From positions 5,043,769 to 5,107,768 of the forward strand of contig CM043801.1 in assembly GCA_023974075.1 (NCBI GenBank): DNA of 64,000 bases. The letters run 5' to 3'. Shown here piece by piece: positions 47,989 through 59,304 of this stretch. Positions within the stretch are counted from its first letter, which is position 1, and every line of letters begins with the position of its first letter. The DNA comes from Chaenocephalus aceratus. Its lineage: Eukaryota; Chordata; Actinopteri; Perciformes; Channichthyidae. Under the pieces are notes generated by a model. That model was not told the DNA's origin, did not search any database, and saw only the letters and a program-made list of their open reading frames with translations. Made by a program: the position numbers and the translations under genes.

Positions 47989-50939
47989 CAACCCAGTCTC
48001 ACGGCATTTCGTGTTCACCAACACGATTTTTAATCTATTGATTCGTGTTCACCAACACGATTTGCCCCTTTTTTTCGTGTTGCACAGCACGATTTTAAAA
48101 GCAATGTATTTCTACTGGTAACGTGTTTCGTGCCTGCAGGCTGCAGCACGTCTTTTTCTCCGGTCGGGTCGTGGAAGACCGGAAGCTGTGTGGTTCATAA
48201 AAACATGTTCTTACTCAATATCAAGCCACAGTTATTGCTTTTATTTTAAATCGTATAATTTCGGACTTTTGTTGCCGTCTGTGAGGAAAATAAATGGGGC
48301 TCAGAGCCTCAGGATACTGAAATCTGTATTTTTAAATATTTGTTTCCTCCTAATTTGTTATTCTTTTCAAAATAACACACTGTTATTTACTCACCAATAA
48401 CACACAATTATCCTTGCTTTTATTTATTGGTTTAATTCCATAATCTCTGGCTTTTTTGGTGTCCGTCAGGAACTGAATTTCAAAATAAAAATAACCGGAA
48501 ACAGACGTAGGCCTATAAGGGACATTTCGAGCATCATTGCGATTGTCAACATTTCTGAGTTTAGGATGGCCGAAGACACTACACTACCCATAATCCCCAG
48601 CTATCGTTTAGGACTACAGTTCCCGTAAGGTTACGCAGAGCGTCAAACAGCTGTGTGAAATGGAACGAAACCACGCCAGACTTTCCAAAACTGCAATCGA
48701 ACGCCCCCCCAGAACTACACATGCTGGCTATTGTGTTTCGCAAAATGTTCTATGGGACGTCTCTACTGAACGTTTTCGTTTTTCCCACAATTAGAAGTTG
48801 CCAGTATTAAACACATTGGTGTTATCAAATGTAAAACATATAATTAATAAATGGGTGAAAATCGCTTGTGTCCATAATGCGCAGCATCAATATATAGCAT
48901 TAATATATACCCACATGACAGCTCATTGTTACTTTGTAATTCTACTCCACTACAATTCAGAGGTTAACCTGGTATTTTTACTCTACTGCATTTATTTGAG
49001 TTACTTTGCAGATTCTGATTAATTATGTGAAATATAAACAACCCTTAAATCAGACTTTAGTTACACCTGAGTAAAATTCAGGGAAGGTGATTGTCAAGTG
49101 CCAACAATCAGGAGAGATATTTGATAGTTGGTGCTTGAGAAGACTAAACATGTATCTGCAATTGACATTAATGGAAACGAGTAATAAAGTATATTCATTA
49201 CTCGTTATTCTCTACTAATAGTTAATTAAAGACTGTATATTATGGCTATTTTGCACATCCCTTTCAAGATTTTCAAAGGTTTATTGACATATCATACACA
49301 ACTACGGTGTAGTTATGCAATGAATGAAAAACTTGGGTCACAGGTTCCTCAACAGTGCATTACAAGACATCTATCAATATGTGTGTACCTCCACCATTAA
49401 ACTGTCATATTCTGCACATTTCTTATTCTATCTACATACATAAGAGTATAATTAATGTGTATAATATCAGTTAAAATAAGTGCTTCAACATAGTTAACAT
49501 TGCAGGAAAGCAATATATTAGACGTTAATTACTTTGTCAGGCTTAATATTTAATGTTTAAATAAAGGTTAATCCGTTTTTTCTGTTTTGCACCTCCTCCT
49601 ATTAATATCTGTGTACATCCTGCACTAAACTGTTTTATTGTAGAGATCACTTATAGTATCTTCTTGATTTTTTATATTCTATATTTATACTTTCCCCCTA
49701 TGAAAGTATGTACTCTTAATATTTATTCAAATATAACACACAAAAACAATAATTCAATAACGTGCTTTAACCACTAGGCGGTGCACACAAGGTACACAGA
49801 CACTTGTATGTACAACATCTGAAGATGTATAGTTTTATGCATGCTTTCACATCATTTTACAGCATATTGCTATACTATTTCAGACTCAGTATTTACATTC
49901 TTACATTCAAAGAAAATCAGTAATATCTTTGAAAACTACAGTCCTTTTCTATCAGCTGTGCACCGTTATGGTGTAAATATAACCTATCTATGAATTAGAT
50001 CAAATGTAAAAGTCAGCCGAATTAGTGTTGATACTGCAAGGAGACGTATTGTGTGAAGAGAAATTGAAGATGTTGTTTAATTGTTGATATATTTATGATC
50101 CACGTCAAGTATCCAGTTTCGGCGCCATTTCTTCCAGTTTTTCCAAAGGTCTTCTCATCAGGGCTCTCTAAATAAAGAACTACGGCAGATCTGTAATATG
50201 TAATGCAGCCGAACCGTGTATTACAATGCCGTTATGTGATGACTTTCAAAGAGAAAAGCAAGAGCACTCGGAATTAAGTATTATTTTATACTTTTAAAAT
50301 GTTTTCCGGATTTCATATAATATAAACACCAAATCCCAGCATGCATTGCGGCTAACACATCCAATCAACGAGCTTAAAACCATAGCTGAGGATCTTGGGT
50401 AATCGCTCGAAATGCCTACGTCTGTTTCCGGTTATATTTATTTTGAAATTCAGTTCCTGACGGACGCCAAAAAGCACGAGATTATGGAATTAAACCAATA
50501 AATAAAAGCAAGGATAATTGAGTGTTATTGGTGAGTAAATAACAGTGTGTTATTTTGAAAAGAATAACAAATTAGAAGGAAAAAAAGATTTAAAAAAAAT
50601 ACAGATTTCAGTATCCTGAGGCTCTGAGCCCCATTTATTTTCCTCACAGACGACAACAAAAGTCCGAAAGTATACGATTTAAAATAAAAGCAATAACTGT
50701 GGCTTGATATTGAGTAAGAACATGTTTTTATGAACCACACAGCTTCCGGTCTTCCACGACCCGACCGGAGAAAAAGACGTGCTGCAGCCTGCAGGCACGA
50801 AACACATTACCAGTAGAAATACATTGCTTTTAAAATCGTGCTGTGCAACACGAAAAAAAGGGGCAAATCGTGATGGTGAACACGAATCAATAGATTAAAA
50901 ATCGTGTCGGTGAACACGAAATGCCGTGAGACTGGGTTG
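47989..50939. mobile_element. Long-TIR element, CAAC family, copy 3 (2,951 bp)
   Basis: Terminal repeats of about 540 bp (47989-48533 and 50403-50939, about 95% identical by eye) begin CAACCCAGTCTCACGGCATT. The TSD is CCTATTT (47982-47988) against CCTATCT (50940-50946), 7 bp with one mismatch. Repeated TTCGTGTTCACCAACACGAT words lie near the tips. The interior is a rearranged mixture of segments also found in copies 1 and 2, in both orientations (for example about 49190-49390 with 17040-17250, and 50110-50280 with the reverse of 16640-16800). No transposase is recognisable; frames such as 48188-48400 and 50525-50740 merely mirror each other. Confidence 0.85.
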
Positions 50940-51284
50940 CCTATCTCCATCTTCACTTGTTCTTCTGCTGTTTCCCCCGGTCACTCTGTCGTTTAGACCA
51001 TTCTTTTCCCCAGAATCTCCATTCTCCTCCGCTCCCTCAACTCCACCTCCGCCTCGCGGGACCTCCGCCATTTTCGCGGCCGTCACTCCCGTCTTCACTC
51101 CAGCCTGCCCTCTTTCCAGAGATGCAGCCCCGACATCCTCTCCAGCCTCTGTGTCCTTCGCTGCTTTCTCTCCTTCGCCCTCACGTCTTTCCGTCTTGTT
51201 ATTAGACTTCTCCGCCGCCATTTTCCCCGTCTCCCGCTCCACTTCCGCATTCTTTGTCACAGCTTCCTGCATTCCTGAATGCAC
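50940..51284 (-). pseudogene. Acidic gag-like frame, 5' part
   Basis: The minus reading has HSGMQEAVTKNAEVERETGK, MAAEKSNNKTERREGEGEKA, VKTGVTAAKMAEVPRGGGGV and DRVTGGNSRRTSEDGD, a Glu/Lys/Gly-rich low-complexity protein. It abuts the truncated LINE ORF2 at 51285, so the true start is unknown. It could be DIRS gag or part of a LINE ORF1; the continuous frame with 47988-47631 favours one protein broken by the insertion. Confidence 0.45.
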
Positions 51285-51285
51285 G

Positions 51286-52744
51286 TCAATTCCTAAATGT
51301 AATATAAAATTCTGCTGTTAACCCATCTAACCCCGGACTCTTATTTCTACCCAACCCTACTATTGCTAGATCTATTTCTCCTGTGCCAATCTCTCCCTCA
51401 CACATCTCTCTTACACTCTCACTTAAAGTCTTGTCCATTGTGTCTATCGCCGTCTCTACACTCTCTCCATCGGTCTCTTCTGCCTTAAACAACTCCCCGT
51501 AAAACTCCTCTACTCTCTCTGCTATCCCTACTAAATCTCTTATTTTCCTACCATCCTTTCCCTCAACCTGTTTTAAATCATTCCTTTCCTGCTTACTTTT
51601 TTCCAGCCCTAGAAAAAAGCTAGTGCACCTTTCTCCCTCCAGTGCATATTTGGCCCTGCTCCTTACCGTCGCCGCCCTGCATTTGTCCTTCTCTATACCC
51701 TCCAGCTCATCTTTGATCCTCGTATATTCTCCTAAATCCCTCCCCGTCTCTCTATCTATTTTCTCCGCCTCTTTAACGAACTCTCTCTTCACCCTGTCCT
51801 CCCTTCTTCTGACAAGTATGTTTTTTTCCTTACTGTGTTTTATGCTTATTTGTTTAATCTCATCTTTGAGTTCCTCCCACCCAGTTAATATATTACTGCT
51901 CCTTGCACCTCCCTCCCTTATACACTCTCTCACCCTCTCCTTGTACACCTCATCATTCAGCAGTTTGGCATTCAGGCACCACACACCTCCACACCTCCCA
52001 TTCATTCTCAGCCCCATCCTGAGACTAAGAACCATATGATTGCTCAGCGCAGTGGCCCTGTATTCGATGCTCCCAATCTTTCCAGCCACAGCTTCTGAGC
52101 ACAGAGCGAAGTCAATCCTACTCTGTGTGAGCTTGCCCTCCTCCACTTGTCTCCTAGAGAATTTCCTCGGACCCACATTCCTTTCTCTCCACACATCAAT
52201 CAACCCGTTCGCTTCCATTATGCTTTGGAGCGCTCCTCTAGAGGAGTCATTCCCAAAGCGAGCACTCGCTGTCGCATCCAACCTCCCACACCATACATTG
52301 AAGTCCCCAACAATCATGCAGTTCGCCCCACATTTGCCCCCCAACCCCTCAAAGAAAATCCTTCTCTCCTTTTGCCTATTAGGTGCATACACATGTATCA
52401 ACTTAAACTTTTCCCCCATGTATTCATACTGTACTCCAATCATTCTCCCTTCACCATCATCCTCAACCTTCCTTGCATTCCTTACCTCCCCTGAGTTGAT
52501 AAGTATCGCCACCCCCCCTAGCATGTACACTCCCATTATTTGCAAACACTTCACCCATCCACTCCTTTTTTACCTCCTCCACACACTCCCCATCCCAATG
52601 TGTTTCCTGCAGACATATTATACTGGCCCCACATAGACTTAGCACCCGTTCTCTTCTGATCCTACTTTTGAGGCCATTGCCGTTGAAGGAGGAGATGGTT
52701 GCCATCAAAAAGGATGTTGTTATAATAAGCGTCCTTAACATCAT
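51286..52744 (-). pseudogene. LINE ORF2: APE endonuclease and start of reverse transcriptase
   Basis: Starts with ATG at 52744, overlapping the ORF1 stop. The first frame has ISSFNGNGLKSRIRRERVLS and IICLQETHWD, motifs of AP-type endonucleases. At a G7 run (52512-52518) the frame shifts, and the long frame carries GGVAILINSGEVRN, KLIHVYAPNRQKERRIFFEG, CMIVGDFNVW and LTQSRIDFALCSEAV with SNHMVLSLRM. These hold the catalytic QETHW, GDFN, D(F) and SNH residues. A coiled linker follows, then RNKSPGLDGLTAEFY, RT motif 0/1. Translation ends at 51286, before the FADD block. L1/Tx1 assignment rests on KSPGxDG and overall order. Confidence 0.85.
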
Positions 52745-53769
52745 TACCTTAAACTGATTCCTTTCCCGAGCTCCCCCTCTGTTGAGCTCGCTCTCCTTTT
52801 CTCCATCTCCCTCTCCTTGTCCTCTTTGCGTCTAGCACTCGACCCGGCGTTCTCCGCTGAGGTCTTCTTCTCATCCCCACGCCCGTTTCTCCCCGTGCCG
52901 CGGCCCCTCTGCTCATCCTTAGGGTTCCCGAAGATCATGGCTCCCGCAGGGTCCTCCTCCAGCACTGCCTCCTCCATCTCTGATGCCTCCGAGATGTCCT
53001 CCACCACTCCAGGACTCCAACACTTCTTCCCCCCGCCGCCGCTCCCTTCGGCGCCTCCGCCGCCTCCGCCGCCGCTCCCTCGCGCCTCCGCTCCGCCTCC
53101 GCTCCCTCGGCGCCTCCGCCGCCTCCGCCTCCGCTCCCTTCGGCGCCTACGCCGCCTCCCGCCGCCGCTCCCTTCGGCGCCTCCGCCGCCTCCGCCGCCG
53201 CTCCCTTCGGCGCCTCCGCCGCCTCCGCCGCCGCTCCCTTCGGCGCCTCGCCGCCGCCTCCCTTCGGCGCCTCCGCCGCCGCTCCCTCGGCGCCTCCGCT
53301 CCCATTCGGCGCCTCCGCCGCATCCGCCGCCGCTCCCTCGGGCGCCTCCGCCGCCTCCGCCGCAGCTCCCTTCGGCCGCCTCCGCCGCCGCTCCCTTCGG
53401 CGCCTCCGCCGCCGCTCCCTTCGGCGCCTCCGCCGCCGCCTCCGCCGCCGCTCCCTCGGCGCCTCCGCCCGCCGCTTCCCTTCGGCGGCCTCCGCCGCCG
53501 CTACCTTCGCGCCTCCGCTCCCTTCGGCGCCTCCCGCTCCCTTCGGCGCCTCCGCCGCCGCTCCCTTTCGGCGCCTCCGCTCCCTTCGGCGCCTCCGCCG
53601 CCGCTCCCTTCGGCGCCTCCTCTGCCGCTCCCTTCGGCGCCTCCTCTGCCGCTCCCTTCGGCGCCTCCTCTGCCGCTCCCTTCGGCGCCTCCTCTTTCTC
53701 GTTGTCCATGATCCGCGTTGCCGTGGTCTTGTCCATTCCTGGCTCAATTGCCATTGAATCTGTCATCAA
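52744..53769 (-). CDS. LINE ORF1 with Ala/Glu/Pro/Lys/Gly repeat array
   Basis: 341 codons from ATG 53769 to TAA 52746-52744. The N-terminus MMTDSMAIEPGMDKTTATRI leads into a repeat domain built on EAPKGAA and EAPKGAAA units (about residues 28-245). The middle units shift frame between themselves, giving Gly/Arg-rich stretches. The C-terminal about 95 residues are unique: WSPGVVEDISEASEMEEAVL, NPKDEQRGRGTGRNGRGDEK and a Lys/Arg/Glu-rich tail. No zinc knuckle or RRM is visible. Its position directly before the endonuclease ORF identifies it as ORF1. The stop overlaps the ORF2 start in TAATG. The frame is open, but the array is so GC-rich that other frames are open too. Confidence 0.6.
   Translation of the reverse strand: MMTDSMAIEPGMDKTTATRIMDNEKEEAPKGAAEEAPKGAAEEAPKGAAEEAPKGAAAEAPKGAEAPKGSGGGGAEGSGRRRRERRREGSGGGGRRREAAGGGAEGAAAEAAAEAPKGAAAEAPKGAAAEAAEGSCGGGGGGARGSGGGCGGGAEWERRRRGSGGGGAEGRRRRGAEGSGGGGGGGAEGSGGGGGGGAEGSGGGRRRRRRRERRRRRRRRRGSGGGAEARGSGGGGGGGAEGSGGGGKKCWSPGVVEDISEASEMEEAVLEEDPAGAMIFGNPKDEQRGRGTGRNGRGDEKKTSAENAGSSARRKEDKEREMEKRRASSTEGELGKGISLR
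53025..53695. repeat. GC-rich tandem array, 18-30-bp units
   Basis: About 25-30 imperfect copies of CTCCCTTCGGCGCCTCCGCC with variable CCGCCG insertions. The right-hand four units are exact 27-mers (GCTCCCTTCGGCGCCTCCTC plus TGCC). The array expands ORF1 and leaves several frames open on both strands. Confidence 0.92.
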
Positions 53770-53944
53770 AACAAAATCCCAGCTCAGGGGAAAAACCCCC
53801 AGGGGGGGGCGTTAAAAAAACAAAACCACAACCGTTCACCAAAACAACGAATATGTAGGCTCCGTGAAAAAAACCCTCACAAACTCTTTAAATCGTACTC
53901 TGTACACCACTCCTCCGTTCTCTACCACTCGTCAGCCGTTGGAT

Positions 53945-54180
53945 CTGAAGGAACAAGTCAAAACACAAGACGAACCGACAAAGACAGACAGAAAAACCAG
54001 AACTTAAATACACACAAGACTAATCACACAAACAAGACACAGGTGAGGAGGGAGGAGAAAATACAGGGGCCACAGGTGAACACAATCGGGTAATCCGACA
54101 CACCAGGGAAACTAACGACAGGGAATCACAGACAGATCTAAACAAGACAAAACACAACGCAGACAGATCTTAACAATTTC
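53945..54180 (-). repeat. LTR-like segment upstream of the LINE
   Basis: The reverse complement reads TCTGTCTGTGATTCCC, GTTCACCTGTGGCCCCTG, TTTTCTCCTCCCTCCTCACC and TTAGTCTTGTGTGTATTTAA. It matches about 42530-42720. It lies where the LINE 5' promoter region should be. Confidence 0.6.
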
Positions 54181-56302
54181 ACTTTTTTGCTATTTTTCTT
54201 TTTGTATTTACTTGCACTATTTTTCCTGTTTTATTGTGTTGCACTGTTGGAGGATCCTGTGACCTAAGATGTATTATTCATTGAATATTGAAAATAAAAA
54301 TTGCCAATTATACCAAAACGTTATCATAAAACGGCCTCTAGGTTAACTTGTTTTCTAGTTGTTAACACTGGACCTTCATGTTTCCTACCTATTGTAGGTG
54401 CTTACAGCAGACAGTAGCTAGCAGATTTCGACAGATACAGCCCACTCAAAAATATATTGTTTTATATCAAATTAATTGATATATATATATTAGCTGTACA
54501 TTTTACGAATATAATAGTTTTTTATGGACAACTTCACCAATAAATCTCGTCCAACTAATCTTGCTGCTGTCACTCCTCGGCTCTTGGTATTTCAGGCAAT
54601 GATCAAACCTGGCAACTCCGGGCTTCCTGGCAGCTGTCAATCAAAGTCAGAAACTTTTCTTAAAAGGTGTGATTTTACTTGTGGGAATGCCATCAACTCT
54701 TTAGAACGTCATTATAATCTGCTAATGTCCTCCCTGTGATCCTTGAACTTTCCCATCATCATTTCAGGTTCCTCTGCTCCTGCTGGCTGTCTCCTGGATG
54801 TGTGATTGGCAGGATCATTAATTTGCTTCTTAGTGTTAAGTGGTGCATGGAATATTACGGTAGACACCTGTCCATTTGGACACAGTTTCACCATAAAAAT
54901 TCCAAGCAGCTTATTCCAAGTGGCATTTCTTACTTACATTCATGCTTCGTCAGCAAACCTTCCATCAGAATCTTATATCTTCATCAGGTTGACTGTTTTA
55001 GGCGCCTCACATTTGTATGGTGTCACATTTGAATATTAAAAACATCCCAAGCAGTCAGAGATGTGGTAAAAGTTACTAGTATATACCTGAACACATTATT
55101 TTAAATACACAATGTTTACCTACATATAGATGTGGAAAATGCTAATTTACAAAGATATTGCCTGCAATTTTAATATAATACATACTATGCAGCTGTATTT
55201 CTCACTGTTGCCCCGGTGCCGATGGTTGTTGCTGTTCTCATTGCAGTTGCTGCTTTCCCTCACAGCCACAGGGGGCAGTAGTGAGAAGACGATTGACTTG
55301 TCAGGTGTTTCTGTTACTTCTGACCTCGAGTCAAATCACACTGTGCTGATTTTAATTTCCAAATCCAGTTTCACTGTGCAAGCTGAGAAAGACGCTCTAC
55401 ATGAGGCGGGCCAATCACCCATTTGCAAGTGGGCCGGATCTTACTGTCCCAGGGAATACTCCGGGGCCGTATTCACACAAGTATCTTTTTGATATGCCCT
55501 CTTTATGATGGATGGATCTTGGATCATGGATGGATAGAATAATTTATGGATGAAATACTTAATTTAGTCTATGATGACCGTCATCAAAATATGGATTGAA
55601 ATGATCATTCTTGTTTTAACACAAATTGAAGTATACAGTATTACTGAAAGTGTAACCTTTCTCCGACTGGGGAGGTACTTTTAGTGCAACCTATTCTAGA
55701 CCTATTGTCCGGTCAACCGCATTGCATATTTGTGGGGTTTTCTAAACATGCATTTATCATGTAACATCTTAAAGCAGCCAGAACTCTTGTCCTTGTGTGT
55801 TTACAATGGGTGAGGGCTCTGTATTTCATATTAACCCATTTTAAAACATGTGTTGGAATGGAAAACCATGAAAGATAAGAAAAAAATAGATCTTATAAAG
55901 GAATTTAATAGTATGTCAATAAGCAATTAAATTACTTTTCACTTAAGTACAAAATGAAGGCAACACGAGAGTAACACATGGGTATTATTCCGATCTATCA
56001 TCAACAACACACTTGTAATCTGTTTAGAGAGCACATTGTTGTATAAATACATACGTATTTTCAGCAAGAAAATGCAAGACACACTTAATTATATATCATG
56101 AGACACAATGTTTGCTTTGAAGCCCGTGGAACAACCTGCCTGAAAGATCTAGGACATCGAAATCTGCAGGTTATCCACTTTGAAGTACTTCTCCACTCGC
56201 ATTGTCCTTTAAAATGATTGTATTACTCTGTTAGGTTACTCGCCCGACAAGGCTAAAGGCTCTGTGGAGAACACACACACAGACATGCACACACGCATAC
56301 AT

Positions 56303-56303
<1 letters not shown>

Positions 56304-56363
<60 letters not shown>

Positions 56364-56364
56364 A
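56304..56364. repeat. (CA)n microsatellite
   Basis: About 61 bp of CA with one AAAC interruption, preceded by imperfect CACACGCA units. Confidence 0.95.
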
Positions 56365-56448
56365 GAGGCAGTTCACGGTCTCTTGTTCCAAGGAGCACTG
56401 GTCCATGATGTTCTGCTTGTGTGATGCTGTAAGGGGCAGCAGAACTAT

Positions 56449-56745
56449 TGAGGTTATTCCCTATCTTTATTCAAGAGTGTGGTCTTTCAATTTGAGAGCA
56501 TTTATTGATTTCACGTTCAGATTAGCCTATGTATTTATTTCCCTCAAACTGTCATCGCACTCAAATAGTGCCTGCTTGCGCTTAGATTTGCTCTCCTTCT
56601 GCTCAAACTGTACGCTTGCACTCAGATATATTGCTGCTTGCACAGTTTTCCCGTGTTCCAGTTTAAAACCTTCTCCTCGCACTCATGCTGTTTCTGTGCG
56701 CTCGTCAAATGTCTGCTCTCAGATTTCTGCTGTGCGCTGTGAGGC
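56449..56745 (+). repeat. Dispersed repeat, second copy of 29865-30190
   Basis: TTATTCCCTATCTTTATTCA, TTGATTTCACGTTCAGA and TCAAATAGTGCCTGCTTGCG are shared with the ZBED5-like hAT intron, with small indels. Confidence 0.75.
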
Positions 56746-57235
56746 CAGGTGTCCATGCGGGTGCGTTCGCTTTACTTATTAGAGTGTCCCGTAAGGGCGG
56801 TTACTCTTTGGTTTATAAACTCCCGCCCTCCACGGCTTTATCACATGTACTTCACTTGTTTCATTTACAAATTTTGGGGGGAAAAAGCACGGTTAATAAA
56901 TATATATATATAACAGCACCTTACATAATAGCTACGTTAATAGTAGCCGTAGTAGCACACCGTGCTGGAGCAGAACAACAGTCTGGAGGATCGCTGTCCA
57001 ACATGGAGCAAAGTCATAGTTTTATTTGCCATACTTTTTACGCTGGCAAGGGTGTCGTGAATCAACCACCTCAGGTCTTGCTCATTGACAGCTGCATGAA
57101 CTAACATGGCTATTAACGTTAGCTTAAACCAAGGTGGTAATATTTGAAATGGCTCTTAAATATACGCAATTTTGCCTAGTAATCGTAATTTATGCTTCTG
57201 TGAGTTTCATTTTTCTTTCATCCATGGGTGTGTAG

Positions 57236-58480
57236 GAGGGCTGCACGATATTGAAAAAAACTGACATCGCGATTTCCCCCCCCCCCGGGGTATATATTGC
57301 GGTTTTTTTAACCTGTTAAGCCCCAAAGTCCCGGCGGGTACTTTACTTTTTTTTTTCACGACACTGTGTCTCAGGGGATCTTAATATTTAAGAACCTATT
57401 GATGTGTTATACCAGATTAACGGAAATAATCTTAGCTAACTGACGATACAAACCATTTTTACCAAAACAAAACACAAGTCTCATAAGAAGCATCTAAATG
57501 ACCCCTGAGCGAAAAATGCTAACGCACTTTGGCACAGAACTCAAGATAAAAGTACCCTTATTACTTATCGTAGCTGCACATACAAGATATCCGATTAAAA
57601 CTGAGGTTCCACATATTATTTAAGTATATAGTATCACCACTGAGTGATCCGAACTCGGACAGGGGAAGCAAACACAGACATCACAACACGTACCTTTACG
57701 TAGCTTCTAGGGGAGATGTCTCACCGTAGCTGTCAATCTGATCAAAAAACATGTTCAATGGCATTAAAACCAGAAAAAACGCGGCTGAATCGGTTAATCC
57801 ATAGGTTTTTAACGTCTCTGTATAAAAAAATTATTTCATTTATAATCCATAATTCAATTTTTATGTAAAAATCGCAGAGCAAAAGTTAGCTGCTAATGGT
57901 AGCCACCAGAGTGGCTGCTGCTTCCGGTCTTGGCTATGCGGCAGTCCAGCGCAGTCTAACACACACACATTACCAAATAAGGAGTGAGAGTGATGCGTAG
58001 CCAAAACCGGAAGCTGCCATTAGCAGCTAACTTTTGTGCTCCAATTTTTACATACAAATGGAATTATGGATTATAAACAATTGCTTCAAAGCCACAGATA
58101 CATTATCAACCTATGGATCAACCGATTCAGCCGCCTTTTTTCTCGTTTTAATGCCATTGAACACGTCTTTTGATCAGATTGACAGCTACGGTGAGACGAT
58201 CTCCCGTAAAAGCTCCGTAAAAGGTACGTGTTGTGATGTCTGTGTTTGCTTCCCCTGTTGCGAGATTGGATCGCTTAGATACTATACTTAAATAATCTGT
58301 GGAGTCTCAGCTTTAATCGGATATATTGTATGTGCAGTTTTGATAAGTAATAAGGGTATCTTTATTTTGAATTATGTGCTAAAGTGCGTTAGCATTTTTT
58401 TTAAAAATGAATAAAACCGCACGTCCCTGCGGTGTGAATATCGCGGTTATCGCCATGACACGGTATATCATTCAGCCCTA
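57236..58480. mobile_element. Foldback/hAT-like element, copy A, 8-bp TSD
   Basis: The left end GAGGGCTGCACGATATTG and right end ATATCATTCAGCCCTA are inverted, flanked by GTGTGTAG on both sides (57228-57235, 58481-58488). Most of the interior is a palindrome: about 57516-57925 and 58000-58400 are reverse complements (for example GGGGAAGCAAACACAGACAT against ATGTCTGTGTTTGCTTCCCC). No coding capacity; the frame at 58034-58291 mirrors the other arm. Confidence 0.8.
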
Positions 58481-58488
58481 GTGTGTAG

Positions 58489-59304
58489 CACATGTCCTGT
58501 TTAAGTTTAATCAGTGTGGCTAAATAAAAGACTCACATTAATAATTAGGGGTGCTCCGATCGATCGGCCGCCGATCGTTATCGGCCGATATTCACTCTTA
58601 ATAGTGCGATTGGTGCTCTCTATAAAGGCCTACGGGTACCTGGAACAACCTAAACTAGTTATAAATATGTTTATTCTGTCGGGTCACTCATTACTGGATC
58701 AGTGAGCTGCATGAGACGATACTGACAGGCTGTCAGGAGAGAGAAAGAGGGGGAGAGAGAGGAAAAGAGAGCGCTCCCGCTCATTTCTCCCGTGTTATTA
58801 TCCAAAGTTAATGTAAACGTGAATAATGTACTTCATTTGAATGTAATAATTATGTTGATTGTTGTTTGTGGAAGTGCATCATGTATTGAGAAATTCATCT
58901 GAACTTTTCAATGTGTTACGATTATAAACTGAAGCAATATAAAAATGAGCCCAATTAACTGAGTTTTAAACATCACTTTAAATGGAAGATCCCCATAGCC
59001 CATGTGTTTAGATGTGCTGAATAATTAAACCTGCTTTACATTTAGAGCTATTTCGTTGTCGAACACATTTGTCTTTTTTTTTTTTTTAAAGGAGCAAACA
59101 AAGCTCCACTCTGTTGTCGGATCACAGATAATAAGTCATATTGATGTTTTTTGTGATAAGAAAATGCTCACTTGTTTTGAACCTAGCCCAACAGTCATCA
59201 TTGGACAGAATTATGAATATTTGTTCACGTGATATCATTTTTTGTCCCAAGGTCAATTATGAACTTTCACACTTAACGTCTTCTCTTCAACTTTTCCTCT
59301 ATAG
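58489..59304. other. Region between foldback element and cadherin exon
   Basis: GGTGCTCCGATCGATCGGCC with palindromic GATCG words (about 58552-58580) and TATAAAGGCCT resemble a hAT-like end also found inside the 31109 element. The rest up to the acceptor at about 59304 looks like intron. Confidence 0.4.

Larger units (their letters stand above)
51285..53945 (-). mobile_element. L1/Tx1-like LINE, 3'-truncated
   Basis: On the minus strand: 5' untranslated region (from about 53945, possibly 54180), ORF1 (53769-52744), ORF2 endonuclease and the first RT block (52744-51286). The RT core and 3' end are missing. Losing the 3' rather than the 5' side is atypical for LINEs and implies later deletion or insertion. 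Confidence 0.8.
54181..57227. other. TE-poor stretch, no supported gene
   Basis: Frames at 54524-54739, 54736-55032 and 55130-55492 show no family motif and no consistent splice signals. The sequence is mostly unique-looking and could be intron or upstream region of the cadherin gene. It contains the CA microsatellite and a copy of a dispersed repeat listed separately. Confidence 0.4.

Noticed and set aside
48188..48400. 70-codon frame duplicated at 50525-50740
   Set aside because: The two are the same sequence in opposite terminal repeats of one element. Identity comes from the TIR, not from coding selection.
51623..52636. Plus-strand Ser/Leu-rich frames over the LINE
   Set aside because: They are shadows of the endonuclease ORF on the minus strand, which has clear catalytic motifs.
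53025..53695. Tandem array considered as a CRISPR array or minisatellite locus
   Set aside because: There are no unique spacers between constant repeats, and the units code for ORF1 of a LINE.
52817..53815. 332-codon plus-strand Pro/Ser/Ala-rich frame
   Set aside because: It is antisense to LINE ORF1 and exists because the GC-rich repeat array lacks stop codons in most frames.
55130..55492. 120-codon frame with a hydrophobic segment, possible secreted protein
   Set aside because: There is no consistent start context, family motif or splice signal, and a similar chance frame is expected in several kb of non-coding DNA.
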